Source: JAVKFF01 sp040226215
GTDB lineage: Bacteria; Pseudomonadota; Alphaproteobacteria; DSM-16000; Inquilinaceae
NCBI GenBank assembly: GCA_040226215.1
Contig: JAVKFF010000015.1
Location: forward strand, 1 to 41,545
Reading direction: 5' to 3'
DNA: 41,545 nt
The position numbers and the translations under genes were made by a program. Shown here in pieces: positions 1-7,674 of this stretch (the first letter of the stretch is position 1; each line of letters starts with the position of its first letter). The notes beneath the pieces are model-generated. The model saw only the letters and a program-made list of their open reading frames with translations, did not search any database and had not been told where the DNA came from.

Positions 1-2
1 CC

Positions 3-113
3 AGCGTGTTCGGCGACGCCAAAATGACCACCGCGCTCCTCGACCGCCTCACCCATCACTGTGAGATCGTCGAGACCGGCAACGACAGCTGGCGCTTCAA
101 GAACCGCGCCTGA
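3..113 (+). CDS. istB: IS21-family helper ATPase IstB, C-terminal end (partial)
   Basis: The reading frame is open from the left edge and ends in TGA at 111-113. The last 36 residues include 'LLDRLTHHCEIVETGNDSWR', which is the conserved C-terminus of IstB, the AAA+ ATPase that assists IstA transposase in IS21-family elements. The Walker motifs and the istA gene would lie to the left of the window. Identification rests on the tail motif plus the IS21-type terminal repeats just downstream. Being cut by the window edge is the only reason it appears truncated. Confidence 0.85.
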   Translation, partial: SVFGDAKMTTALLDRLTHHCEIVETGNDSWRFKNRA

Positions 114-205
114 CCACCTGTCCTCCGACGGCAACGACGCAACCCTGACCACCCCTCCGCCTACGGCTGCGGGATGGTCAGGGCAGCGTCGTCAGTGCCC
201 CCGAA

Positions 206-253
206 GGGGGTCCCTTTTGCGCGCCGAGCAGGGGGGGTCCGTTTCCGTGCCGA
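206..253 (+). repeat. IS21 terminal direct repeats (two units)
   Basis: Two related units, 206-227 and 233-253, share GGGGGTCC(C/G)TTT and end in GCCGA. They are the transposase-binding repeats expected at an IS21 end. Confidence 0.65.
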
Positions 254-259
254 TTGACA

Positions 260-305
260 CCACACGCGCCTTGAACTCAGGCTTGTACTGCCTGCGCTTC
301 GTCAT
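260..305 (-). pseudogene. IS3-family OrfA, first 15 codons only
   Basis: Minus-strand ATG at 305 preceded by GGGAGGAGATCAGCG. The peptide 'MTKRRQYKPEFKARV' matches the usual start of the IS3 OrfA helix-turn-helix protein. It is interrupted by the IS21 end and cannot make a functional protein. Confidence 0.6.
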
Positions 306-385
306 CGCTGATCTCCTCCCTGCGAAGACCAGCAGACACCGAACGCGTCGCTTGCGTCACTGTCCGATTGCCGGGGAGTAGCTCA
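260..385 (-). mobile_element. Remnant of the 5' end of an IS3-family element, cut by IS21
   Basis: On the minus strand an ATG at 305-303 with a strong Shine-Dalgarno (GGGAGGAG) opens 'MTKRRQYKPEFKARV', the characteristic N-terminus of an IS3-family OrfA. The frame is lost at about 260, where the IS21 terminus begins. The outer end of the remnant is tentatively placed at 385, because the minus strand from there reads TGAGCTACTCCCC, a plausible IS3 tip; that boundary is a guess. Only about 15 codons of OrfA remain. Confidence 0.6.
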
Positions 386-488
386 GAACCTGGGTAACGG
401 ACAGCAGGCCAGTCGAAGTTGAAATGATTGTTCACGGAGGAACGGGCACCGTTGAATATCTGCAAGCTGTGCATCGGGCGTTACCTGT

Positions 489-2051
489 TCAGCGTTCTAG
501 CTTATAGCCACTTTCATTTAGGTCCCAAATGTTCGCGGTATCTCGTGATAGCTCGCTCTTTCGGATACGCTGGGTTGGTGTTATAGGGAACTCATCGATG
601 AATTCGACATAGCGCGGCACCTGGTAGTAGGGCATGCGCGACTCGCAGAACCTGATAAGCTCCAGCGGGTCGAAAGCGCCATCAGGGCTCGCCTTCACGA
701 CGATCTTCAGATCTTCATCGCCCAAATCGTTCTTCACACCCACCAAGGCGGACTCGATGACACGGTCGAACTTGTTCACGACCTGCTCGACTTCCCATGC
801 GGAGATGTTGATGCCGCGCCGCCGGACCATCTCCTTCATCCGTCCGGCATAGAACAGGAAGCCGTCAACATCCCGGCGGGCCAGGTCGCCAGTGTGGAAC
901 CAGCCGTCCTTCATGACCTCACGCTCGGCGTCGGGATTGCGGAAGTAACCGAGAAAGTCGAGACCATGCTGCGTGGCCCTCGCGACGATCTCGCCGACCT
1001 CGTCGGCTTCGGTGTCGCTGCCGTCCTGCCGCACGATCCGGATGTCGTAGAGTGAGATCGGCTTGCCGCAGGAACCGATCCGCCCCTCCTTGTTGAGGGT
1101 GATGAAAGTGATCAGTTCCGAGAGACCGTATCCCTCTCTGATCTCAACTCCGAACCGCTTCTCGACCTCCTGCCATATCTCCGGGGGACAGCCGCCACCC
1201 CAGGCAATCCGAACCCTGTGGTCGCGTTCCTGGCCGGTAGGCGGCTGCTTCAGCAGAATCGGCAGCACACCCCCGAGATAGTGGATGTGCGTGACGCCAT
1301 CCCGCTTCACGTGATCCCAGAAGCCCGACGCCGTGAATCTTGTCATCATCGACAGGGTGATGCGCCCGATTACCGCGGCGATCAACACGGCGACCCCGGC
1401 GCCATGGTGCAGAGGCTCCCAGAAGAGGAAGACGTCGCCAGGCCGGGCACTGGTCAGGTCGAGCACGCACATAGGCCCCGCCCGCAGGGTCCTGTCCGAC
1501 TTGATGACGCCCTTGGGTGCGCCCGTGGTGCCGGAACTGGGGGTGAGCGCAAGGAGGTCGTCGACCCCGAAACGGCCGGCCGGTGTGGAGTCGTCGGGAT
1601 GCGCCAGGAGGGCCTCGAAGCGCTCCGACGCCTCAGGAGCACCACGCCAGATCGTCGGTACGTGCCTGACTGCGGCGAAAGCTTCCTCCAGCACTTCCTG
1701 GTAGGCGGAATCGGCGATCAGGACGGCCGGATCGAAGCTCCTCAAAGAGTACTCGAGCGAAAGGCCCTTTGCGTGGACATTGATCGGCACGCGCACCAGA
1801 CCCGCCTTCATGGTCGCGAAGATAGCGACCACGTGGCCGGGATCGGTGCTCAGCATCAGGGCGACGCGGTCGCCCGGGCGCAGGCCCCGGGCCAGCAAGC
1901 CGTTTGCCAGCCGGTTTGCCGCAGCATTGATCTCGCCGATGGTGTAGTCCCGCCCCTCGTGCCGTAGCAGTACCGCGCCGGGCGTCTCGGCCGCCCGCGC
2001 GTCCAGCGTTTCGCGGAAGGGCGTGTCGTCGATCGGATCGATGTGAGGCAT
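489..2051 (-). CDS. AMP-dependent acyl-CoA ligase
   Basis: 520-residue ANL-superfamily enzyme that should activate a carboxylic acid through an acyl-adenylate and transfer it to CoA. Visible motifs are the phosphate-binding loop 'SSGTTGAPKGV' (about 172-182), 'EGYGLSE' (about 305), 'GWFHTGD' (about 393) and the hinge region 'GRMKEMVRRRGINIS' that precedes the mobile C-terminal domain. Length and motif order fit medium-chain, aryl or carnitine-type (CaiC/FadD-like) CoA ligases; the substrate cannot be read from the sequence. It lies 14 nt downstream of the crotonase-family gene at 2066-2848 on the same strand, so the two are probably co-transcribed and supply and process a CoA thioester. Nearby TTT transporter genes suggest the acid is imported. 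No strong ribosome binding site is visible before the ATG at 2051. Confidence 0.9.
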   Translation of the reverse strand: MPHIDPIDDTPFRETLDARAAETPGAVLLRHEGRDYTIGEINAAANRLANGLLARGLRPGDRVALMLSTDPGHVVAIFATMKAGLVRVPINVHAKGLSLEYSLRSFDPAVLIADSAYQEVLEEAFAAVRHVPTIWRGAPEASERFEALLAHPDDSTPAGRFGVDDLLALTPSSGTTGAPKGVIKSDRTLRAGPMCVLDLTSARPGDVFLFWEPLHHGAGVAVLIAAVIGRITLSMMTRFTASGFWDHVKRDGVTHIHYLGGVLPILLKQPPTGQERDHRVRIAWGGGCPPEIWQEVEKRFGVEIREGYGLSELITFITLNKEGRIGSCGKPISLYDIRIVRQDGSDTEADEVGEIVARATQHGLDFLGYFRNPDAEREVMKDGWFHTGDLARRDVDGFLFYAGRMKEMVRRRGINISAWEVEQVVNKFDRVIESALVGVKNDLGDEDLKIVVKASPDGAFDPLELIRFCESRMPYYQVPRYVEFIDEFPITPTQRIRKSELSRDTANIWDLNESGYKLER

Positions 2052-2065
2052 TTGTCGTGTCGAAC

Positions 2066-2848
2066 TCAGGCGGATCCGCTCACCTTTCGTCCGGCTCGCT
2101 TGGCGAGGAAGGCTTCCATCATACGGGCGGGTTCCCCTGAACCATAGGCCTCACGCTGGATCCGAACGCCGGCGGCCATGGTTTCGAGGAAGCCCTCCTG
2201 TGTCACCTCCCTGAAGCGCTTCTTGGTCAACGCCATGGCGATCGGGGGCTTGGCTGCCAGTTCCTTTGCCAGCGAGAGGGCCTCCTCCTGGACGCGGTCC
2301 CGTGGTACCAGCCGATGGATCAGGCCGATCGCCCGGCACTCCTCAGCGTCCATCATCCGGCCCGTGAGGGTGAGCTCGATGGTGCGGGATAGGCCGAGCC
2401 TGTCGCGCATGATCCATGGTCCTGTCACGCTGGGGATGCCGGAGTTGATTTCAGGCTGCCCCATGCGTACCTCCGGGTGTCCGACGCGCACGTCGCCCAG
2501 CAGTGCGACCTGGAAGGCGGAGCCGGCAGCCAGGCCGTTCAGTGCAATGACAAGCGGTTTGGACAGCGCGCGGATGGTGTCGTAGAGCTGCTGCCATTCC
2601 GCCATCCACTCCTCGGCCCGATCGGCATCGAACGTCTTGGATTCCGACAGGTCCTGTCCGGCGCCGAAGGCCCGGTCGCCGGCACCCGTCAGGATGATGG
2701 CGCGAATGTCGTCATCCGTATCGACCTGATGCAGGATGTCGAGCAACAGCTCGCGCATCGGTGCGTTCCACGCGTTGAGGACGTCTGGTCGGTTCAGCGT
2801 GATGGTGCAGACTGTGCCGACCGTGGATTGCAGAACTGAAGGTTCCAT
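2066..2848 (-). CDS. Enoyl-CoA hydratase/isomerase (crotonase family)
   Basis: 260 residues, the normal crotonase length. The oxyanion-hole segment is 'AFGAGQDL' (about 61-68), followed by 'NGLAAGSAFQVALLGD' (about 103-118) and 'GQPEINSGIPS' with a glutamate in the position commonly used for catalysis. Expected role: hydration or isomerisation of an enoyl-CoA, probably one derived from the product of the ligase encoded immediately downstream. It is divergent from the IclR regulator at 2950 across a 101-bp gap containing a perfect palindrome, so it is a likely target of that regulator. Confidence 0.88.
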   Translation of the reverse strand: MEPSVLQSTVGTVCTITLNRPDVLNAWNAPMRELLLDILHQVDTDDDIRAIILTGAGDRAFGAGQDLSESKTFDADRAEEWMAEWQQLYDTIRALSKPLVIALNGLAAGSAFQVALLGDVRVGHPEVRMGQPEINSGIPSVTGPWIMRDRLGLSRTIELTLTGRMMDAEECRAIGLIHRLVPRDRVQEEALSLAKELAAKPPIAMALTKKRFREVTQEGFLETMAAGVRIQREAYGSGEPARMMEAFLAKRAGRKVSGSA

Positions 2849-2882
2849 GAGAGCCTGTGCGTCGATCTGGTGTATTGTAATG

Positions 2883-2897
2883 CGATAAGAGTTATCG
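2883..2897. promoter_or_regulatory. Candidate IclR operator: perfect palindrome CGATAA-GAG-TTATCG
   Basis: A perfect 6+3+6 inverted repeat lies between the divergent crotonase gene (start 2848) and iclR-type gene (start 2950). A second 6+3+6 palindrome with related bases (CAATAT-GAT-ATATTG) sits before tctB at 5637-5651. IclR proteins bind short palindromes of this size, so autoregulation and control of both transport and catabolic genes is plausible. Confidence 0.45.
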
Positions 2898-2949
2898 ATA
2901 TTTTACATGTGCAGGCAGATGAGTCAATCGTGGGAACGCGCGCGGAGCA

Positions 2950-3741
2950 ATGGGAAAAGGTGACAGCGTCGTGGAAGAGCGGGTGAAGGGCGACAGCCTC
3001 ATGGTCGGCTCTGTGGAGAAGGCGTTCAGGATTCTTGAAGTCTTCACCCAGTCGAACATGAGCCTTAGCCTGACGGAATTGTCCGCGCTCACCGGTATGA
3101 ACAAGAGCGCCGTCCAGCGTTTCGCCCATTCGCTCGAACGGATGGGCTACCTGGTCAAGGACCCAGCGACCAAACGCTACCGTCTTTCGGTGCGGGTGTT
3201 GGAACTCTCGGCAGCCTTCGTCACCTCGAACGATCTCATAAGCCGTGTCACGCCCTATCTCCTGCACGTCAGCAAGGAGACTGATGAGACGGTCAGTCTC
3301 AGCATGCTCTATGACAAGGACATCATCTTCCTGTCCCGGTTCATGAACAGGAACATGCTTCACACCGATGTCGTGAACGGCACGCGGATGCCGGCCTACT
3401 GCACCGCGCCCGGGGTCGCCATGCTCGCGGCGCTGCCGCGCCAGCGCGCCGTGGCAATCCTCAATGGATCCGATCTTAGGCGATACACCGCCCATACGAC
3501 ATGCGACGTCTCCGCCCTGATCGGGAAACTTGACGAGACGAAGGAGCGCGGGTTTGCGACCGCGATCAGCGAGTACTTTCTCGGTGACATCTCGATCGCG
3601 GCCGCCCTTCTCGATGCCTCGGGCGAACCCGTTGGAGCGATCAGCGTCGGTGTGCCGGACGCCCGCTACTCGCCAGAGGCGGCGATGGCCAAGTTCGCGC
3701 CGATCGTGATGACGGCCGCACGGAATGCCTCCCTGAAGTGA
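2950..3741 (+). CDS. IclR-family transcriptional regulator
   Basis: 263 residues. An N-terminal winged helix-turn-helix (about 17-78, 'SVEKAFRILEVFTQ', 'LSLTELSALTGMNKSAVQRF') is followed by a C-terminal effector domain (about 90-260, with 'MPAYCTAPGVAMLA' and 'ISEYFLGDISIAAAL'). IclR proteins sense small organic acids or their CoA-derived intermediates and control adjacent catabolic operons. The start at 2950 is close behind GGAG; ATG 3001 (MVGSVEKAF) is an alternative because the conserved domain begins there. It is flanked on both sides by minus-strand crotonase genes and is convergent with the one at 3749, only 7 nt away. Confidence 0.9.
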   Translation: MGKGDSVVEERVKGDSLMVGSVEKAFRILEVFTQSNMSLSLTELSALTGMNKSAVQRFAHSLERMGYLVKDPATKRYRLSVRVLELSAAFVTSNDLISRVTPYLLHVSKETDETVSLSMLYDKDIIFLSRFMNRNMLHTDVVNGTRMPAYCTAPGVAMLAALPRQRAVAILNGSDLRRYTAHTTCDVSALIGKLDETKERGFATAISEYFLGDISIAAALLDASGEPVGAISVGVPDARYSPEAAMAKFAPIVMTAARNASLK

Positions 3742-3748
3742 CTCCGGC

Positions 3749-4522
3749 TCACACGCCCCTGAATTCCGGGGAGCGTTTCTCAAGGAAGGCGATGCGACCT
3801 TCTTCCCGGTCCCGTGAGTTCCTTACCAAGTCCATAAGGCGATCGAGCTCGCCAAGGTCACGCTCATAGCTAGCATTCAAAACGGACTCCATCACCCGCT
3901 TCACCGCTTGAGTGCTGAGGGGCGCGCGCGTGGCTAGGGTCCGGGCGAAGTCCGCGGCAGCCGCCGGTGCGTCTGTCGAAAGGTCGTCGACCAGGCCGCA
4001 GGCGCGAGCTGCCTCGCCGCCCACCGGATCGCCGGTCATCAGCATACGCCGTGCCGTTGCCACTCCAGCGGTTAAGGCGAGTCGGCGGCAGAGATGCGGT
4101 GGATAGTAGTCACCGATTTTCGATGCGGGGATGCCGATCTTCGCCGTCGGGTCGGCCAGGCGGAAGTCGCAGTGCAGCGCGATCGAGGCGCCGGCGCCAA
4201 GGCAGGCGCCCGAAATCGCCGCGATGACCGGCTGCGGGGCAGAGAGGATTGCCGAGTAAGTTTCCTCGATAAGCCTCGCGTATCGGATGGCCGCTTCACC
4301 GCCCAGCTTGAGTTCGGAATCCTTCAGGTCGTCGCCGGCGCAGAAATTGCCCTCCGCGCCGGCGAGAATGATTACCCGTGTGCCGGACCGATCCGATACA
4401 GAGCGAACGCCGTCGCGCAACGCCATCCAGGCGGGACCATCGAGCGCGTTCCGTCGTGCCGGTCGGTTTATCGTGATGGCCGCGACGGAACCTCGCTGTT
4501 CGACCTGGATGTCAGCTGACAT
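3749..4522 (-). CDS. Enoyl-CoA hydratase/isomerase (crotonase family), second copy
   Basis: About 257 residues. Crotonase signatures are 'GNFCAGDDL' (oxyanion loop, about 60-68) and 'SGACLGAGASIALHCD' (about 101-116). Where many hydratases show 'xGxPE', this protein has 'IGIPASKIGDYY', so the first catalytic glutamate seems absent and it may act as an isomerase or on an unusual acyl-CoA. It differs clearly from the paralogue at 2066. Two starts are possible: ATG at 4522 (MSADIQV), chosen here, or GTG at 4534, which overlaps the stop of the upstream tctC-type gene by 4 nt. Either way translation is coupled to that gene. Confidence 0.85.
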   Translation of the reverse strand: MSADIQVEQRGSVAAITINRPARRNALDGPAWMALRDGVRSVSDRSGTRVIILAGAEGNFCAGDDLKDSELKLGGEAAIRYARLIEETYSAILSAPQPVIAAISGACLGAGASIALHCDFRLADPTAKIGIPASKIGDYYPPHLCRRLALTAGVATARRMLMTGDPVGGEAARACGLVDDLSTDAPAAAADFARTLATRAPLSTQAVKRVMESVLNASYERDLGELDRLMDLVRNSRDREEGRIAFLEKRSPEFRGV

Positions 4523-4530
4523 TGCCCCCG

Positions 4531-5499
4531 TCACTGTTCGCTGAAATCGACGCTCTCAACCAGGCGGTGCCACTTCTCGACGTCGGCCTGGAAGAACTCG
4601 GCATAAGTCCCGCTCATGTTGGCGGACGAGATGATGCCGCGCTCCAACATGGTTGTGGAGAATGCTTCGTCCGCGGCGATCTCGGCAATTGCGTCGTTGA
4701 GCGTCGAGATGATCGCCGGATCGACGTCAACGGGAGCGAGGAGACCGTAGACGGAGGCGACGTCGAAGCCTTCGAGACCGGCTTCAGGCGCGCTTGGGAC
4801 GTCGGGCAGGGCGTCGATGCGTTGCTCCAGCGCAATGACCACCGGCGTGATCGCATTGGCCTGAATCTGGGGCAGGGCGGTCGAAACCGTCGCGACCATC
4901 AGGGGAACGCGACCAGCCACGACGTCCGCCATCGCGGGCGCGCCGCCAGTGTAGGGCACGTGCAGCAATTCGACATCCGCGATCTGCCCGAACAACACCG
5001 CGCCGAGATGCTCCGTCGATCCGACGCCCGAAGAGGCGTAGGCGAGCGGCTGCGACTGCTCGTTGGCATAGGCGATAAGGTCTTCGGCAGACTCAGCCGG
5101 TATGTCGTTCGCCGCGACGAGCAGAAGCGGAACCCGCCCAACGATTCCGGCCGGGACGAAATCTTCGATCAGGTCGTAGCCGGCCGCCTCGGGGTCCAGG
5201 CCGGTGGTGATCGCGTTGCTGGTGACCGAGGTCATGAAGAGGGTGTAGCCGTCGGCGGCGGCGGCCAGAACGGACTGGGCACCGATGCTGCCTGACGCAC
5301 CCGGTCGGTTCTCCACGACGAATTGCTGGCCGAAGTGCTCGGAGAGGTGTTCGGCCAGAACGCGGCCTACGAAATCCACCGTTCCGCCGGCGTTATAGGG
5401 AACAACGATCCGGACCGGCCTTTCGGGATAGTCCTGAGCCGCTGCGACAGGAACGATCGCCAGCGAAGCGACGGCGGCAAGGATGAGGGCTCGTGACAT
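4531..5499 (-). CDS. TTT-family periplasmic solute-binding protein (Bug/TctC type)
   Basis: 322 residues with a Sec signal peptide (residues 1-21, 'MSRALILAAVASLAIVPVAA', cleavage near AAAQ). The mature start 'YPERPVRIVVPYNAGGTVDF' region is the hallmark of Bug proteins. Further family motifs are 'ENRPGASGSIGAQSV' and 'HVPYTGGAPAMADVVAGRVP'. Bug proteins bind carboxylates in the periplasm and hand them to a TctA/TctB membrane complex. The cognate membrane genes lie divergently at 5664-7609 rather than in the same operon. It probably forms a transcription unit with the downstream crotonase gene. Confidence 0.92.
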   Translation of the reverse strand: MSRALILAAVASLAIVPVAAAQDYPERPVRIVVPYNAGGTVDFVGRVLAEHLSEHFGQQFVVENRPGASGSIGAQSVLAAAADGYTLFMTSVTSNAITTGLDPEAAGYDLIEDFVPAGIVGRVPLLLVAANDIPAESAEDLIAYANEQSQPLAYASSGVGSTEHLGAVLFGQIADVELLHVPYTGGAPAMADVVAGRVPLMVATVSTALPQIQANAITPVVIALEQRIDALPDVPSAPEAGLEGFDVASVYGLLAPVDVDPAIISTLNDAIAEIAADEAFSTTMLERGIISSANMSGTYAEFFQADVEKWHRLVESVDFSEQ

Positions 5500-5519
5500 G
5501 ATGATTTCTCCCCAAACTT

Positions 5520-5541
5520 ATTGAATAGTGATACTTTCAAT
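5520..5541. promoter_or_regulatory. Inverted repeat ATTGAA-N10-TTCAAT before the Bug gene
   Basis: Perfect 6-bp arms separated by 10 nt, with a smaller AGT-GAT-ACT dyad inside. It lies 20 nt upstream of the minus-strand start at 5499, in the divergent 164-bp promoter region shared with tctB. It is a candidate binding site for the local IclR regulator; this is inference from position and symmetry only. Confidence 0.3.
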
Positions 5542-5636
5542 CACATTGTAGGTTTTCCGGTCAGGCGCGTCAACGGCGTCCGGTTGCAGCGTGATCGCTT
5601 GACAGCACCTGAAATCGATGATCACTTGTCAAATAG

Positions 5637-5651
5637 CAATATGATATATTG
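5637..5651. promoter_or_regulatory. Palindrome CAATAT-GAT-ATATTG before tctB
   Basis: Perfect 6+3+6 inverted repeat ending 12 nt before the tctB start at 5664. It shares architecture and several positions (C-ATA-GA--TAT-G) with the palindrome at 2883-2897, which suggests a common regulator. Overlap with the probable ribosome-binding or promoter region would fit repression. Confidence 0.4.
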
Positions 5652-5663
5652 TATTGTGGGCTA

Positions 5664-6122
5664 ATGGCAGACGAACCACTCGTCAAATCCTGGACCAATG
5701 CGGTCGCTGGACTGCTCACCATCCTGGTCTGCCTGTTTTTCCTGATCGGGGCAGTCTCTTATGGGATCGGGTCGATCGCCCGCATGGGCCCAGGCTTCTT
5801 TCCGGCCAGCCTCGGCGCCATCGGTCTCGTTCTGGGATTGACGATTCTCGTCAACGCCATGCGGGAACCTTTCCGTACCTCTACCCAGGTCCGGTTCCGG
5901 CCTTTTACCTTCATCCTTGTCTCGGTCCTTCTCTTCGCACTCGTTGTCGATTCCTCGGGCCTGATCCCCGCCATCGCCCTCGCGGGTTTTGTCTCGGCAC
6001 TCGGTGACAGCAGGACCAGGATTTGGGAGGCCTTGGCTCTTGCTGTGTTTCTGTCGGGTGGCGTCTACCTGGTCTTCCTGCAGCTGCTGGCGCTTCCCAT
6101 TCCCGCCATTGCGTTCGGCTAG
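5664..6122 (+). CDS. TTT-family small membrane subunit TctB
   Basis: 152 residues with about four predicted transmembrane segments (near 12-32, 44-64, 82-102 and 118-145 by hydrophobicity). The segment 'MGPGFFPASLGAIGLVLG' is the recognisable TctB signature. TctB partners TctA to form the membrane part of a tripartite carboxylate transporter. ATG 5664 is preferred; an in-frame TTG at 5649 would extend it by five codons but lies inside the palindrome. The TctA gene starts 2 nt after its stop. Confidence 0.88.
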   Translation: MADEPLVKSWTNAVAGLLTILVCLFFLIGAVSYGIGSIARMGPGFFPASLGAIGLVLGLTILVNAMREPFRTSTQVRFRPFTFILVSVLLFALVVDSSGLIPAIALAGFVSALGDSRTRIWEALALAVFLSGGVYLVFLQLLALPIPAIAFG

Positions 6123-6124
6123 CC

Positions 6125-7609
6125 ATGGACATCTTCGGCAACCTGATTGACGGATTTGCACAGGCGCTCAGCCTGAACAATCTGCTCTACTGTTTCATCG
6201 GCGTGACCGTGGGCACCTTCGTCGGTGCCCTGCCGGGAATTGGTTCGATCATCGGCATCACCGTGCTCTTGCCGACGACCTTCTATCTGGAGCCGGCAGC
6301 AGCGCTTGTCATGCTGGCCGGCATCTACTACGGCGGCGAGTACGGAGGCTCGATCTCCTCGATCCTGCTCAATCTGCCCGGCAGCGCGTCGACCGCCATC
6401 ACTTGCCTCGACGGCAATCAGATGACCAAAAAGGGCAGGGCGGGGGTCGCCCTCTTCATCACGGCGATCGCGTCATTCGTCGGCGGCAGTATTGGCATCC
6501 TGCTTCTGATCTTCTTCTCGCCAGCGCTGGCGGACCTGGCGTTGCGCTTCGGTCCGGCCGACTATTTCTCGGTCATGTTGCTGGGTCTGATCGCCTCGGC
6601 GACCATCGGCCAGAGTTCGCCCGTGAAGAACACCGTTTCGGTGGTGATCGGTGTGCTGCTCGGCCTTGTCGGCACGGATGTGAATACCGGGATCCAGCGC
6701 TTCACCTTCGGCAGCATCAACCTCTATGACGGCATCGACTTGATCGTCCTGGCGATGGGCATATTCGGCTTCGCCGAGATCCTGTCGACTGCAGGCAGCA
6801 GCGCGCACGACAACGTCCGCCAGAAGGTCAGGCTGCGTGATATGGTGCCGTCCCGCCAAGATTTTCGCGATGGCATCGGGCCGGCGGCCAGAGGCTCGCT
6901 CATCGGCTCCGCCTTGGGGGCGCTTCCTGGCACCGGTCCCACCATTGCAGCCTTCTCGGCCTATACGGTGGAGAAGAAGATCGCGCGAGATCCGTCGCGA
7001 TTCGGCACCGGCATCATCGAGGGCGTCGTCGCACCGGAAGCCTCCAACAACGCCGCGGCGCAGACGGCCTTCATCCCCACCCTGACGCTGGGAATTCCGG
7101 GCAGCGCGACGATGGCGCTCATCCTTGGCGCCCTTATGATCCACGGCATCCCACCCGGACCGGCGCTGATGAGCGAGAACGCCGACCTGTTCTGGGCCCT
7201 CGTTGCCAGCTTCTGGATCGGCAACATTCTGCTGCTGGTTCTCAACATCCCGCTCGTCGGCTTGTGGATCCGGCTTCTGGCGATCCCCTACCGCTTTCTC
7301 TTTCCGACGATCATCTGCCTGGTGTGCGCCGGCGTCTACAGTATCGGCCTGTCCGCCTTTGACATCTTTATGGTGATGGGGCTGGGCGTGCTGGGCTTCG
7401 GCATGCGTTTCGCCGGTATTTCGGCCGCGCCGATGCTCATGGGATTCATCCTTGGACCGCTCATGGAGGAGCATCTGCGTCGGGCCACACTGCTTTCTTA
7501 CGGAGACCTGGGCACGTTTTTCCGAGAGCCGATCAGCGCATCCGTCTTGGCGGCGTCGGCACTAATGATCGGATGGTCGCTCTGGAAATGGATCCGAAGG
7601 AGCGGGTGA
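6125..7609 (+). CDS. TTT-family large membrane subunit TctA
   Basis: 494 residues, highly hydrophobic, with ten or more membrane segments. It carries the TctA signatures 'GALPGIGSIIGITVLLP' (about 28-44), 'YYGGEYGGSISSILLNLPG' (about 65-83) and a second related motif 'GALPGTGPTIAAFSAY' in the central part. The reading frame is open further upstream, but the ATG at 6125 (MDIFGNLIDGF) matches the family start and follows tctB closely. The product should be the main permease of the tripartite transporter, using the Bug protein at 4531-5499 to import a carboxylate for the neighbouring CoA ligase. Confidence 0.92.
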   Translation: MDIFGNLIDGFAQALSLNNLLYCFIGVTVGTFVGALPGIGSIIGITVLLPTTFYLEPAAALVMLAGIYYGGEYGGSISSILLNLPGSASTAITCLDGNQMTKKGRAGVALFITAIASFVGGSIGILLLIFFSPALADLALRFGPADYFSVMLLGLIASATIGQSSPVKNTVSVVIGVLLGLVGTDVNTGIQRFTFGSINLYDGIDLIVLAMGIFGFAEILSTAGSSAHDNVRQKVRLRDMVPSRQDFRDGIGPAARGSLIGSALGALPGTGPTIAAFSAYTVEKKIARDPSRFGTGIIEGVVAPEASNNAAAQTAFIPTLTLGIPGSATMALILGALMIHGIPPGPALMSENADLFWALVASFWIGNILLLVLNIPLVGLWIRLLAIPYRFLFPTIICLVCAGVYSIGLSAFDIFMVMGLGVLGFGMRFAGISAAPMLMGFILGPLMEEHLRRATLLSYGDLGTFFREPISASVLAASALMIGWSLWKWIRRSG

Positions 7610-7674
7610 GCCTTCATGAGACTTGCTGAGGCTCGTGAATCGATGCCGCCAAGGTGCCTCGTGATCTGCCCCTT

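Larger units (their letters stand above)
1..259 (+). mobile_element. Right end of an IS21-family insertion sequence
   Basis: The istB tail is followed by noncoding DNA holding two spaced copies of a roughly 22-nt repeat, GGGGGTCC-N-TTT...GCCGA, and then the terminus ...CGATTGACA ending near 259 (read inward: TGTCAATCGG). Multiple internal terminal repeats and TGT...ACA ends are typical of IS21. The element breaks an IS3-family orfA that starts at 305 on the opposite strand. The left end is outside the window. Confidence 0.8.

Noticed and set aside
3756..3771. Palindrome CCCCTGAATTCCGGGG near the convergent iclR/crotonase 3' ends as a terminator
   Set aside because: It lies inside the crotonase coding sequence and is not followed by a T-run; the dyad is too short to call.
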